A DNA stretch of 64,000 nucleotides, taken from assembly GCA_015207585.1 (NCBI GenBank), contig JADEWQ010000019.1:1-64000 (forward strand), written 5' to 3'. A program made the position numbers and the translations under genes. The notes beneath the pieces are model-generated. The model searched no databases, had not been told where the DNA came from, and saw only the letters and a program-made list of their open reading frames with translations. This document shows positions 46,311-56,668 of this stretch, in pieces; the first letter of the stretch is position 1, and each line of letters opens with the position of its first letter. This DNA is from Pleurocapsales cyanobacterium LEGE 06147 (lineage in GTDB: Bacteria; Cyanobacteriota; Cyanobacteriia; Cyanobacteriales; Xenococcaceae).

Positions 46311-47390
46311 ATGCGGCAAAGAACTAAAATCAGAAAAACAATAATGCGCCTACTCATGCTCGTTTTTAGCATAGTAGCCGCGATCGCCTTTGGGTGTCAG
46401 AACTCTTTTCCAGGACAATTTCAATCCACTAGTTTTTATACTGCCAATGGCAAGCTTTATGATGCTAACCGCAGTGAATTTATTCCCCGGGGTATAAATA
46501 ATCTTCACGTTTGGTTTGATGACAATGACGACGATGTTAAGGAAGCATTTGATGCTCTCGAAGATATTGCTGGCTTTGGATTTAACTCGGTTCGAGTTGT
46601 CTGGCAAGTTGAATTTTTAGGACGGAAAACTAACGATGCTACGCTAGAGCAAATTATCGAGCGTATTGTCGAGTTAAATATGATTCCGACGATCGGTATT
46701 TGGGATGTGACTGGTTCGACAGATAAAGACGCTTTTTTCAATAAAGTGGTATCTTGGTGGACCGATCGCTCTAAGCTATGGCAAAAGTATGAAAACAAAG
46801 TTCTCATCAACATAGCCAATGAGTTTGGCGACTATGAAATGGCTTACAAAGGAGATAGACGGGTTTTTCCAGAGATATATAAAGAAGCTATTACTCGCAT
46901 TCGCGATGCCGGCATTAATAACACACTGGTTATAGATTCTTTTGATTGGAGCAAAGATTATACGTTAATCGGAGACTTTGGTCGAGAAATTTATAACCAC
47001 GACCCTAAGAAAAATGTCGTGTTTGATATCCATTTCTACTGCGGTTCCGGAGAAAAGGAAGCTGAAATTACGGAGGCATTCAAGTCCATCACCGAACAAA
47101 AACTTCCCTTACTGGTAGGTGAGTTTTCTCATATGCACCCGATGCCCTGGGTTTCAGAAGAAGCAAAGTGTGATGTTAAGGAAAAATTTATCATGTCACA
47201 AGCGCAGAAGTATGGCGTGGGATATTATGCCTGGGCTTGGCACAATAAAGAATTTTCCGTCGCTTCAGATTGGAGAGCAACCTCTAGAAGACAATTGACT
47301 CCTTGGGGCAAAACCCTCGTATTCGACGATCCAAACAGTGTAGTCAAAACCGCTCACCTTGCTACGGTTTTCGATCGAGCTACTCGCTAA
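46311..47390 (+). CDS. Glycoside hydrolase family 5-like lipoprotein
   Basis: The predicted enzyme cleaves beta-1,4-glucan or mannan chains. The lipobox AIAFGC puts a lipidated Cys at residue 29. The TIM-barrel hallmarks follow: GINNLHVWFD, the strand-4 NE pair Asn170-Glu171 as acid/base in NIANEFGDY, HFYCGSG, and Glu271 in LLVGEFSH as nucleophile. RGINNL and VVWQVE fit family 5. I choose the ATG at 46311 with GGGAGA in front over an in-frame GTG 27 bases upstream. A GH9-like lipoprotein gene follows 21 bases later with a matching signal, so they form an operon. Confidence 0.87.
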   Translation: MRQRTKIRKTIMRLLMLVFSIVAAIAFGCQNSFPGQFQSTSFYTANGKLYDANRSEFIPRGINNLHVWFDDNDDDVKEAFDALEDIAGFGFNSVRVVWQVEFLGRKTNDATLEQIIERIVELNMIPTIGIWDVTGSTDKDAFFNKVVSWWTDRSKLWQKYENKVLINIANEFGDYEMAYKGDRRVFPEIYKEAITRIRDAGINNTLVIDSFDWSKDYTLIGDFGREIYNHDPKKNVVFDIHFYCGSGEKEAEITEAFKSITEQKLPLLVGEFSHMHPMPWVSEEAKCDVKEKFIMSQAQKYGVGYYAWAWHNKEFSVASDWRATSRRQLTPWGKTLVFDDPNSVVKTAHLATVFDRATR

Positions 47391-47411
47391 TGGGGCGAAC
47401 TAATACTTGAA

Positions 47412-49370
47412 GTGTTTATTATCTCGATCCAGCAATTGCGAAAAAGAACGAAACAGATACGCCTGCTATTGGCAATTTGTACCATAGCAGTGGCGATTGT
47501 CTTTGGCTGTCAAAACTTCGTACCGAAACAACTACCAGTCATCCCCTCTAATACCAGCGCACACATTAAAGTCGATCAATTCGGCTATCGACCAAAAGAT
47601 CCCAAAGTAGCAGTAATTAGCCAACCTAAACAAGGATTTAATCGAGACGAATCCTTTAATCCTGGAAAAACCTATCAAGTAAGACGTTGGGATAACAATG
47701 CAATAGTTTTTTCCGGAAAAACCATGCCTTGGCATGAAGGAAAAACTCAATCAACTTCAGGAGATCGAGGATGGTGGTTTGATTTTTCTGCACTAAAAAC
47801 TCCTGGCAGTTACTATGTCTTCGACCCGCAAAATCGGGTCAGATCCTATCGCTTTGACATCGATACTGATATCTATCGCTCGCTCCTCATTGCCGCTACC
47901 AGAATGTTCTTCTACAATCGCAGCGGCTATGCCAAAAAACCCCCTTTTGCCGACCCAAAATGGACCGACGAAGCCGCCTTTGTGAGGAGAAGACAAGATC
48001 GAGAGGCGCGATATATCTACGACAAAAATAATCCCCAAACCGCACGAGATTTAAGCGGAGGCTGGTTTGATGCCGGAGATACCAACAAATATGTTACCTT
48101 CGCTCAATCACCAGTACATCAGTTACTGACTGCTTATACCGAAAACCCCAAAATCTGGACTGATGACTTTAACCTACCCGAATCTGGCAATGGTATCCCC
48201 GATCTGATCGACGAAATTAAATGGGAAATCGACTGGCTCAAAAAAATGCAGAATGAAGATGGCGGTGTGCTGATTAAGATGGGAACCATCGACTACAATA
48301 ACGTATCTCCTCCCAGTAAAGATAGAAGACCCCGTTATTATGCTCCCGTTTGTTCTTCTTCAACTATTGCTGCAGCGAGTATGTTTGCTCATGGGGCAAT
48401 TGTTTTTAATTCCTTTGTTTCCCTATCTGGTTATGCCGAAGACCTCCAAAACCGAGGGATCGAAGCTTGGAATTGGTATCATTCTAACCCCAAGCGAGAT
48501 GACTGTGACTCTCTAGAGATCAAGTCAGGAGATGCTGATTGGGAGTTAGAAAAACAACAGCAAGAAAGCGTGGTGGCGGCAATCTATCTTTTTGCCCTTA
48601 CCGGCGATCGCCAATACCAGAACTATATCCAGCAAAACTACTTTAATACCAGACCCTACAATGACGATGGCTGGTCTCGCTACGACCCAGAACAAGGAGA
48701 TGCTTTACTCTACTATATAAAACTGCCCCAAGCAAATGCTGAAGTCAAAAGGAATATTCTTGACAAAAAACAGCAAGATGCCATTAATAGTGAAGATATC
48801 TACCAGTTTATCCCTGAAAAAGATTTATATCGCGCCTATATTACCGACTCTACCTACCATTGGGGCAGTAACTCCGCCAGAGCTAATAATGGCAATACTA
48901 ATTACGACGTAGTGGCTTATAATCTTGACCTGAGTCACCAAAAAAATTATGGCGAGGGCGAACGAAAAAAGCTAACTTCTCTCTACGCGCCTCAGCTTTA
49001 CCGCGATCGCGCTTTAGAAATTTTGCACTACTTCCATGGAGTCAATCCCTTCAATCTGGTGTATCTGTCCAATATGTATGCTTACGGTGCAGAAAATTCG
49101 GTCAATGAAATTTGGCACGATTGGTTTGCTGACGGAACGAAATACGATAATGCCCTGACTTCCCCTAATGGCCCGGCACCAGGCTACTTGACCGGAGGTC
49201 CTAACAAAAACTATACTGGTTCGGCTAGTCCACCTTTAGGAGAGCCTTACCAAAAAGCTTATAAAGATTGGAACAATGCTGCAGACCGAGCTTGGGAAAT
49301 TACCGAACCGGCAATCTATTATCAATCTGCCTATATTAAACTGTTATCAAAATTTGTCGAGGCAAGGTGA
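47412..49370 (+). CDS. Glycoside hydrolase family 9-like lipoprotein with N-terminal Ig-like domain
   Basis: GH9 enzymes are inverting endoglucanases. The signal ends in AIVFGC (Cys33), nearly the same as in the GH5-like neighbour. Residues 51-150 form the CelD-type Ig-like domain (IKVDQFGYRPKDPKVAVISQ). The alpha-barrel starts near 155, with the catalytic base pair in GGWFDAGDTNKYV (Asp220 and Asp223). Near the end a Glu in NAADRAWEITEPAIYYQSA is the likely acid. Length 652 is normal for this two-domain type. The start is a GTG. Signals on both genes place the pair on the cell surface or periplasm. Confidence 0.9.
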   Translation: MFIISIQQLRKRTKQIRLLLAICTIAVAIVFGCQNFVPKQLPVIPSNTSAHIKVDQFGYRPKDPKVAVISQPKQGFNRDESFNPGKTYQVRRWDNNAIVFSGKTMPWHEGKTQSTSGDRGWWFDFSALKTPGSYYVFDPQNRVRSYRFDIDTDIYRSLLIAATRMFFYNRSGYAKKPPFADPKWTDEAAFVRRRQDREARYIYDKNNPQTARDLSGGWFDAGDTNKYVTFAQSPVHQLLTAYTENPKIWTDDFNLPESGNGIPDLIDEIKWEIDWLKKMQNEDGGVLIKMGTIDYNNVSPPSKDRRPRYYAPVCSSSTIAAASMFAHGAIVFNSFVSLSGYAEDLQNRGIEAWNWYHSNPKRDDCDSLEIKSGDADWELEKQQQESVVAAIYLFALTGDRQYQNYIQQNYFNTRPYNDDGWSRYDPEQGDALLYYIKLPQANAEVKRNILDKKQQDAINSEDIYQFIPEKDLYRAYITDSTYHWGSNSARANNGNTNYDVVAYNLDLSHQKNYGEGERKKLTSLYAPQLYRDRALEILHYFHGVNPFNLVYLSNMYAYGAENSVNEIWHDWFADGTKYDNALTSPNGPAPGYLTGGPNKNYTGSASPPLGEPYQKAYKDWNNAADRAWEITEPAIYYQSAYIKLLSKFVEAR

Positions 49371-49516
49371 CCAAAGCGGTACGTCTTCTCAAGGTTTTGA
49401 GTTAATTTATATTCTTCAACTTCATCAACTATTTAAATTATTGAAGCAAAAAAAAAGATATAAAGTTAAATTAGTCAATGATTTCAGTTAAAATCGCAAT
49501 AATCTTTAAACTTTGA

Positions 49517-50806
<1,290 letters not shown>

Positions 50807-50825
50807 AGTATGAGTCCTTAATTAT

Positions 50826-50850
50826 GGTGGGCATGACCCACCTTTTTTTT
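50826..50850 (+). terminator. Rho-independent terminator after ahcY
   Basis: GGTGGG-CATGA-CCCACC is a perfect 6-bp stem followed by eight T residues. Confidence 0.85.
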
Positions 50851-50946
50851 AATGGTCTAGATTAGTTCAAACAAAAATTTTTAATTGGCAATTATCAAAA
50901 AAATAACTAAAGTCGAGTAAATTTACTTAAGCTTATTATTTTCAAT

Positions 50947-51365
50947 TTGCCCTTACTTTGTAGTTTTGGTTATGTATTGGGAGGATTGACTGGCTATGGA
51001 ATTGGTTTTTTGGCTTTTGCTACTATCCGGTCAATCGTTGTTACATGTTACGATCCAGAGCTAGTTGTATTCGATCGGGTTAAAGAACTTTACCACACGT
51101 GGGGATTTTGGGGTCTACTTATTGCTGCGATTACTCCCATTCCCTATAAAGTTTTTACCATTACCTCTGGAGTGTTTAAATTTGTTTATTTCAGTCTATG
51201 CTCGCCTCCGTTCTCGGGCGCGGTCTGCGCTTCTTCCTAGTGGGCGGATTAATCTTTTGGGGTGGAGAAGCTCTCAAACTTTGGATTAAAAAATACTTTG
51301 ATTGGCTGGCGTGGAGTTTTCTAGCCGTGTTAATTCTTGGTTTTGCTATCTTAAAAGTCTTTTAA
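50947..51365 (+). pseudogene. YqaA/DedA-like (VTT) membrane protein, truncated and frameshifted
   Basis: The frame from about 50947 reads SFGYVLGGLTGYGIGFLAFA, then VFDRVKELYHTWGFWGLLIA and AITPIPYKVFTITSGVFKF, the core of the VTT/SNARE-associated lipid-scramblase-like family. Then the sense shifts one base and the next frame continues MLASVLGRGLRFFLVGGLIF and ends at 51365 with FLAVLILGFAILKVF. The N-terminal third of the family is missing, and a small lesion is visible near 51027. The gene cannot make a normal protein. exoD starts seven bases after it. Confidence 0.75.
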
Positions 51366-51371
51366 TTTACA

Positions 51372-51995
51372 ATGGCTAAACTATCTGTAGAACTAGAACG
51401 TTACTTTTTTCAACAAGAAAGACAACCCGAAGTGACTTTAGCAGATATTCTTTATCTGACAGAAGAGCGTATATTTGGCTTTTTATTAGTTATTTTATCT
51501 CTGCCTTCGGCTTTACCCATTCCTGCTCCTGGTTACTCAATTCCTTTTGGGATTTTGATGTTTATCTTAGCTCTTCAGCTAATTTTGGGTCGTCAACGTC
51601 CTTGGCTGCCAGAAAAAATGAAGAAAGGCTCGATGCCTCTAGAAAAAGTTCGGGGCGTAGTCAAAGCAGGAATTCCTTGGTTGCGGAGAATCGAAGCCTT
51701 AACCAAACCTAGGATGTCATATATTTGTACTAGTTTGTCAGGTAGAGTAATTATTGGAGTAGCGATCGCCTTAATGGCTATTTTTATGATGATTCCTATT
51801 CCAGGAACGAATACTTTACCGGCAATGGGAATTTTTGTGACTGGTTTTGGTTTGATCGAAGATGATGGTGCGATCGCTCTGGCTGGTTTAATAATCTGTG
51901 GATTGGGCGCAACTTTATCGCTCTCAATTATATTTGCTGTTATCTGGGGCGGTTCGAGTCTGTTGGATGTAATTAAAGGCTTTTTAGGTCGTTAG
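51372..51995 (+). CDS. exoD: ExoD-family exopolysaccharide synthesis protein
   Basis: The 207-residue membrane protein matches the ExoD family: TLADILYLTEERIFGFLLVI, LSLPSALPIPAPGYSIPFGI, then LILGRQRPWLPEKM and a second helix pair with FMMIPIPGTNTLPAMGIFVT. In rhizobia ExoD affects exopolysaccharide production and alkali tolerance. The mechanism is unknown. It directly follows the broken YqaA-like gene and may have shared its promoter. Confidence 0.87.
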   Translation: MAKLSVELERYFFQQERQPEVTLADILYLTEERIFGFLLVILSLPSALPIPAPGYSIPFGILMFILALQLILGRQRPWLPEKMKKGSMPLEKVRGVVKAGIPWLRRIEALTKPRMSYICTSLSGRVIIGVAIALMAIFMMIPIPGTNTLPAMGIFVTGFGLIEDDGAIALAGLIICGLGATLSLSIIFAVIWGGSSLLDVIKGFLGR

Positions 51996-52162
51996 AATTT
52001 TTGGAAATAGAAATATTTTGTTTAGATTCAATATTTTTGACAGGGAACAGGGAACAATCATCAGTTATCAGTCATTAGTCCTTTGTCATTGGTAAAGGTT
52101 TCAAGCATGTTTATATTTCGCAACATAGCTTGGTTTATTCTTACTGACTGACTTAACTTGTG

Positions 52163-52441
52163 CTAATTAGATAGTTTCTCAACAAAACTTTGATGTTCTG
52201 GTGTAGACAATCCTTGCTGTAAAATGGCTAATACTTTACCTAAATCTCCTGATAATAATGCTGATTTGTCTAACCACAACCACGGAAAGACTTGAGAGCA
52301 AACTATATTATCTGGATTTGGTTGAAGTTGAATATACTCGCCTTCATTTAACCTCAACCAATCAAATTGACGGTCATAAACTTGCCATACTAAATATTCC
52401 TGTACTTGATTACGACGATATACTTTGAGAATAATAAAAAA
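52163..52441 (-). pseudogene. Uma2-family (DUF820) endonuclease C-terminal fragment
   Basis: The frame opens after a stop at 52444 and reads KVYRRNQVQEYLVWQVYDRQ, then FDWLRLNEGEYIQLQPNPDN and GLSTPEHQSFVEKLSN. These are the C-terminal strands and tail of the PD-(D/E)XK-like Uma2 family that is multi-copy in cyanobacteria. The N-terminal half with the active site is missing, so it is a relic. A shorter start at 52357 would give a 64-residue product of doubtful meaning. Confidence 0.6.
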
Positions 52442-52446
52442 TTATA

Positions 52447-52476
52447 GGGTGAAAAGAAATTAAGTCATTTTCACCC
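52447..52476 (-). terminator. Terminator of the SLH-domain gene
   Basis: GGGTGAAAA and TTTTCACCC form a perfect 9-bp stem with a 12-base loop. Read on the minus strand it lies 36 bases past the SLH gene stop and is followed by TATAATTTTTT. Confidence 0.65.
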
Positions 52477-52511
52477 CGTGAAAGTTTCCTATTTGTTGTC
52501 CCAAAATCTTT

Positions 52512-53717
52512 TTACCTTACTGGATCTACCACGCAAGTCTGCATTCTGAGGGTAGCAGCGGCAGCATAATTACGACCGGAGGGAGTATCTGGATTAAAAT
52601 TATTACCAGTTTCATTCAAAGGTGAAGCTACCTGGCAATAAGCAGACATTTGCTCGATCAGTTGTTGACCCCAGTGACCGGAAATATCAGCAAACGTTCT
52701 CGATACTTGGGTGGTAGCTAAGTTTGGTGTCGCTCCCCGTTCCACTTGGACAAATTCGGCTGCTCTACGCAATACAGCCATTAACTCAGCTCTGGTGACT
52801 GGTTGTTCTGGTCGAAAAGTTCCATCAGGATAGCCACTAACAATCTGGTTTTCTTTTGCCCATTGAATTTTTGCCGCACTCCATCGAGAAGAAACTACAT
52901 CAGAGTAAGGTTGAGTGGTAGCTTGAGCTGGAGTTTGAATTTTGAGATCGGGGACGGTGTTTAAAGATTCAATGACCATCGATACCAATTGTTCTCTAGT
53001 AAGAGACGCTTGGGGACGAAAAGTATTGTCCTCTTTAAACCCAGCAATAAAACCGAGAGCGACAGCTCGTTCTATTTCTTCTTTGTAGATATCATTAGCA
53101 ATATCCCGAAAACTGGGAGTCCTAGCAGCTACTGGAAGAGATGGACTATCGCCAGCAGCAGCGATCTCCTGACTATCTCCACTCAGATAAACGTGACCCA
53201 ATATCTTGTCTTCATACGTTCTTTTAGTTAACTGCCAACCTGGATTGAGAAAAATTTTGAGAAAACCATCACTCATCCCGTAAGTTTTCCCAACTACAAT
53301 GGGTGGCTGAGAGCGATCGGTACGAGAATTTGCTACTAACTGCAGTTCTCCATCTTTCTCGGTCACGCTCAAAAGATAATCTAAACCATAATCTCGATTG
53401 TCTAAACGAACGGAATAACCGTTACTGTCCGTAGCCCGATTACAATGTCCGGTAAAATCAAAAGTCGTCCACAACGGTTCAACAACTACTGGTTCAGAAC
53501 CCCTTTCACTCCAGCACTGATTTTTCCCGGGAATTTGTTCGATAATAACCAAATTGTACTTATTTTGTCCGAAAGGGGCAGCCACAGCAATAATTTGATT
53601 TTGGTCAATCTCTTTCTCTTGATAGGTTGTGGCTTTGGCTGGCATGAAAGAAATTGTGCTAGTTATAACTGCCGTTGCCATGGCTAAAAGTTTGAGCGGC
53701 TGCGTGAATTTCATCAT
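52512..53717 (-). CDS. DUF3747 and SLH-domain secreted protein
   Basis: The N-terminal signal (LLAMATAVITSTISFMPAKA) leads to a DUF3747-like region of about 150 residues (IIAVAAPFGQNKYNLVIIEQ, PGKNQCWSERGSEPVVVEPL). Three S-layer homology repeats follow: FRDIANDIYKEEIERAVALG with TFRPQASLTREQLV, then YSDVVSSRWSAAKIQWAKEN with GTFRPEQPVTRAELMAVL, and FADISGHWGQQLIEQMSAYC. SLH repeats bind secondary cell wall polymer or peptidoglycan, so the protein likely attaches to the wall. Length 401. Cysteine pairs in the DUF3747 part suggest disulfides. It has its own terminator. Confidence 0.9.
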   Translation of the reverse strand: MMKFTQPLKLLAMATAVITSTISFMPAKATTYQEKEIDQNQIIAVAAPFGQNKYNLVIIEQIPGKNQCWSERGSEPVVVEPLWTTFDFTGHCNRATDSNGYSVRLDNRDYGLDYLLSVTEKDGELQLVANSRTDRSQPPIVVGKTYGMSDGFLKIFLNPGWQLTKRTYEDKILGHVYLSGDSQEIAAAGDSPSLPVAARTPSFRDIANDIYKEEIERAVALGFIAGFKEDNTFRPQASLTREQLVSMVIESLNTVPDLKIQTPAQATTQPYSDVVSSRWSAAKIQWAKENQIVSGYPDGTFRPEQPVTRAELMAVLRRAAEFVQVERGATPNLATTQVSRTFADISGHWGQQLIEQMSAYCQVASPLNETGNNFNPDTPSGRNYAAAATLRMQTCVVDPVR

Positions 53718-54051
53718 AATTTTTTTCTCTAGGGATTTTAAGGACTACGAGTATAGTCTAGATTGGAAAAATCGTCCCGTTCGGGAGCAAAAATTTTTTT
53801 ATACCGTCAAGAATAGAAAGTCCGATTTTGGCAAAGCCAAGGTGTGTAGCGAGAGGTTCGCTCCCTTCGTATAACTGTTAGATGATAGGCAGTTGGTGTT
53901 AAGTAGATTATTGCTTTACCTAAATACCTTTTTTTCTTGGCTCAAAATCGAAGTTCCCATCGTTTTGGGCTGACAGACTGATTCTTCTATCGAGATGTTC
54001 CCGCCGAATTTTTATACTGAAATTTAATTATTTGCTCATTGGCATAAATTA
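53718..54051. other. Divergent gap before the SLH gene and a small secreted protein
   Basis: No gene is visible. Two small inverted repeats occur: CCCG-TT-CGGG near 53778 and AGCGA-GAGGT-TCGCT at 53848-53862. Both are GC-rich against an AT-rich background, which is a sign of mobile short repeats. Confidence 0.4.
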
Positions 54052-54402
54052 ATGAACAACAAGTTTACATCTTTGCTAATTGTATTTTTTCCTTTATCGT
54101 TCTTTTTCGCTCTAGCTACCGAAGGAATAAAAGCAGTAGCACAAACAAATACAGCCAATCGCTATCCTCCCGAATACGTACGGGAATATATGGAAGATTG
54201 CGTAAAAGAGTCGATGGCTGAAGGATTACCGGAAGAAGAAGCAAAAACTTTATGTACTTGTACTTTAAATCGATTTCAACAGCAATACACTCTCGACGAA
54301 TTTAAAAAATTGACAGAAGCATCCAAGACGGATCAAACGGCAGCAGATGCTTTGATAACGGTAGGAGAATCTTGTCTGGAAGAAATTTTATATGAACAAT
54401 AA
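54052..54402 (+). CDS. Small secreted protein with paired cysteines, unknown
   Basis: This 116-residue protein has a signal peptide (LLIVFFPLSFFFALATEGIK, probably cut near AVAQT). The mature part is short, helical and rich in Glu and Lys. Four cysteines lie in DCVKESMAEG, TLCTCTLNRFQ and ESCLEEI, so two disulfides are possible in the periplasm. The motif EEAKTLCTCTLNRFQQQYTL recalls small periplasmic proteins of cyanobacteria, but I cannot name a family. Confidence 0.65.
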   Translation: MNNKFTSLLIVFFPLSFFFALATEGIKAVAQTNTANRYPPEYVREYMEDCVKESMAEGLPEEEAKTLCTCTLNRFQQQYTLDEFKKLTEASKTDQTAADALITVGESCLEEILYEQ

Positions 54403-54581
54403 TTGTATCTACAGCGGTTCTTAAATAGATGAGGTGTTAGATATTAGTTATTAGGTAGATTATTACTTAACCAATAATTTAATAATTATGACTAATACCG
54501 GTTCCCTGTTTTCTTTGAACAAGGAGACAGCAATTCTGAATTCAGAAATCAGAAGGATTTTAGTAAGATCTTTAACTCGAT

Positions 54582-54749
54582 TTATTCTGACTCCTGACTG
54601 CTGACTCCTGACTCCTGATTTTGAGCGCGATCTTGGCTTGGTTCGCCTTGCCACTCTTCAGTCAAACTAGCAATCCAGGCAAATAGTAACAATATAGGAG
54701 TAATAACTATTAATATCAGCAAAAATACAATACCTTGGAGTCCCTTCAT
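54582..54749 (-). CDS. Small single-span membrane protein, 55 residues
   Basis: An ATG at 54749 opens MKGLQGIVFLLILIVITPIL, one long membrane helix, then FAWIASLTEEWQGEPSQDRA, and ends QNQESGVSSQESE at 54582. The last dozen residues come from tandem GACTCCTGA-type heptamers and are likely added by the repeat. The hydrophobic head and the TEEWQ segment look genuine. Function unknown. The flanking 54403-54581 carries the same repeat tract and no other gene. Confidence 0.5.
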   Translation of the reverse strand: MKGLQGIVFLLILIVITPILLLFAWIASLTEEWQGEPSQDRAQNQESGVSSQESE

Positions 54750-54867
54750 GGTTTAAGTTAGAAAGAAGAGTGAAATACTCAAATAATTAAATAAATTAAA
54801 TTCCTAAAAATTTTAGTTAGAGTCGAGCGCAAATCGCTGCGGATCTACATGCTGGGAGATAATTATT

Positions 54868-56361
54868 GTGCCTAAAATATTACCAAGTCAATTTATAATT
54901 CGTTGTTTAATTACTACAAGTTTAACAATCGGTAGCACCCTAATCGATCGGGGAGAAATAGGTAAGCCCGTACAAGCAGCAACCGGAGCTTATTGTCATT
55001 TTGACCAGACCGAAATACAAACAAAAGAAAAGCTACTTCAAGCTGCATTAGAAGGTGATTCTCAGGCATATCAGCAATACAAGCAACTTTTGCAACAACA
55101 CACCGCAATGCTACGTCAATGTCGTAGCACAACTTGGCCTCAAGAACAAGCAATTTGGTTGCGTCTCTATCCCTGTGATGTCAGTCCCGGCTCCATTGAC
55201 TATGTTCTCGATCGCATTGTCAATTTAGGCTACAACAAAATTTATCTAGAAGTCTTTTATGACAGTCAAGTTTTATTACCCCCAGCAGATAATCCTACTC
55301 CGTGGGTTCCGGTAGTTCGAGCTCCGGGGGCGGAAAATGTCGATCTTCTCGAACAAACCATCAAAAAAGGTCGCGAGAGGGGTTTACAAGTCTATGCTTG
55401 GCTGTTTACTATGAATTTTGGCTATACTTATGCCCAACTTGGCGATCGCCAGGAGGTGTTAGCCCGCAATGGTAGGGGAGAAAACACGATCGCTGTAGTC
55501 CACGACCGTTCCCAAGCTTTTATCGACCCTTACAATCGTCAGGCACAAATTGACTATCATCGTCTCGTCGAAGCGGTGCTCAGAAGACAACCAGATGGAG
55601 TTTTGTTTGACTACGTTCGTTATGCTCGCGGTACGGGGGGGCAATCGGTAGTTCATCACGTTAAGGATTTATGGATTTACAGTCCCGCCTCTTTGCAAGC
55701 CCTTTACAATCGCGCTAAAAATAAAAAAGCCCGAGCCTTAATCGAACGATACGTGACCAGAGGAAATATTACTGCTAGCGATATTACTACTGTTGACCAA
55801 CTTTATCCCGAAGAAGGCGCGCCTAACTGGCAAGGTCGTCAAATTAGCAGTACAGAAAGTAAACAATCACCCGCAGAGCGTCAGCAACGATTACAAGCCG
55901 AACTGTGGCACTTTACCGTCGCTCATGCTGCTCAAGGAGTTATCGATTTTCTTACTTCCGTCGCTTCCCCGGTTCAACGTCTGGGAATATCTACAGGGGC
56001 AGTCTTTTTTCCCGGTGCCAATCGCACGGTCGGTCGGGGCGGATTTGACTCTCGCCTGCAGGCTTGGGATAAGTTTCCTGCTTCGATGGAATGGCATCCC
56101 ATGGCTTACGCGGTATGTGAAGGCACTGATTGTATTGTCAATGAAGTGAAAACCGTACTCCAAAGTGCGCCTGCAGGCACAAAAGTGATTCCCGCGCTTG
56201 CCGGTGCTTGGGGTAGGACTTACGATAAGCATCCTCCTCTAGAAGCCCAAATGCGTGCCCTGCGTAATTCATTTCCCCAAATTAATTCTGTCAGTCATTT
56301 TTCCTATTCTTGGCAGGAACCAGAAATAGACCGCCAACGTAAATTCTGTAATTTGCAATGA
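54868..56361 (+). CDS. Putative GH10-like glycosyl hydrolase (GHL10/DUF187-type), secreted
   Basis: The 497-residue protein has an N-terminal signal segment (CLITTSLTIGSTLI), a helical spacer (residues 40-90) and a TIM-barrel-like domain: AIWLRLYPCDVSPGSIDYVL, NKIYLEVFYDSQVLLPPADN, RGLQVYAWLFTMNFGYTYAQ, then DPYNRQAQIDYHRLVEAVLR and PDGVLFDYVRYARG, where the Asp-Tyr-x-Arg-Tyr group is typical of this family. The C-terminal part holds HPMAYAVCEG. Substrate unknown. The start is a GTG at 54868 with GGGAGA in front. The next gene overlaps its stop by four bases. Confidence 0.8.
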   Translation: MPKILPSQFIIRCLITTSLTIGSTLIDRGEIGKPVQAATGAYCHFDQTEIQTKEKLLQAALEGDSQAYQQYKQLLQQHTAMLRQCRSTTWPQEQAIWLRLYPCDVSPGSIDYVLDRIVNLGYNKIYLEVFYDSQVLLPPADNPTPWVPVVRAPGAENVDLLEQTIKKGRERGLQVYAWLFTMNFGYTYAQLGDRQEVLARNGRGENTIAVVHDRSQAFIDPYNRQAQIDYHRLVEAVLRRQPDGVLFDYVRYARGTGGQSVVHHVKDLWIYSPASLQALYNRAKNKKARALIERYVTRGNITASDITTVDQLYPEEGAPNWQGRQISSTESKQSPAERQQRLQAELWHFTVAHAAQGVIDFLTSVASPVQRLGISTGAVFFPGANRTVGRGGFDSRLQAWDKFPASMEWHPMAYAVCEGTDCIVNEVKTVLQSAPAGTKVIPALAGAWGRTYDKHPPLEAQMRALRNSFPQINSVSHFSYSWQEPEIDRQRKFCNLQ

Positions 56362-56651
56362 GGGTAACTCTCCAAGACGAAATTTTGATAATTAACCATG
56401 AAGACCTCCCAAACTATCAAAAAGGTGGTTCGATAGTACGTAATAGCTATTTTTGGGCATTAAAGTCGATCGCTTGTTATGCTCCTAAAGGAAAAGATTG
56501 GGAATTCGATCCAGAAGTATGGGTGGCTTTAAGGAGAATGCTGCTGTCTTTTAGCCAATCTGGATATTTGGGATTGAGAGAAACTGTGTTGGAATTTTCT
56601 CCAGATACTATTATCCCAGAGTGTCTGCGTTCGGTTTCTACTTGGCTTTAG
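56358..56651 (+). CDS. Small uncharacterised protein coupled to the GH10-like gene
   Basis: This 97-residue protein begins MRVTLQDEILIINHEDLPNY and carries NSYFWALKSIACYAPKGKDW and WVALRRMLLSFSQSGYLGLR. It has no signal and no membrane segment. I do not recognise the family. The ATG overlaps the upstream stop (ATGA), so the two genes are cotranslated. It ends 17 bases before the convergent hrcA stop. Confidence 0.65.
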   Translation: MRVTLQDEILIINHEDLPNYQKGGSIVRNSYFWALKSIACYAPKGKDWEFDPEVWVALRRMLLSFSQSGYLGLRETVLEFSPDTIIPECLRSVSTWL

Positions 56652-56668
56652 GGTAGATAATCAATCCT

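Noticed and set aside
46311-49370. Idea that the two glycoside hydrolases belong to a cellulosome or polysaccharide utilisation locus
   Set aside because: No dockerin, cohesin, carbohydrate-binding module, SusC/SusD pair or regulator is next to them.
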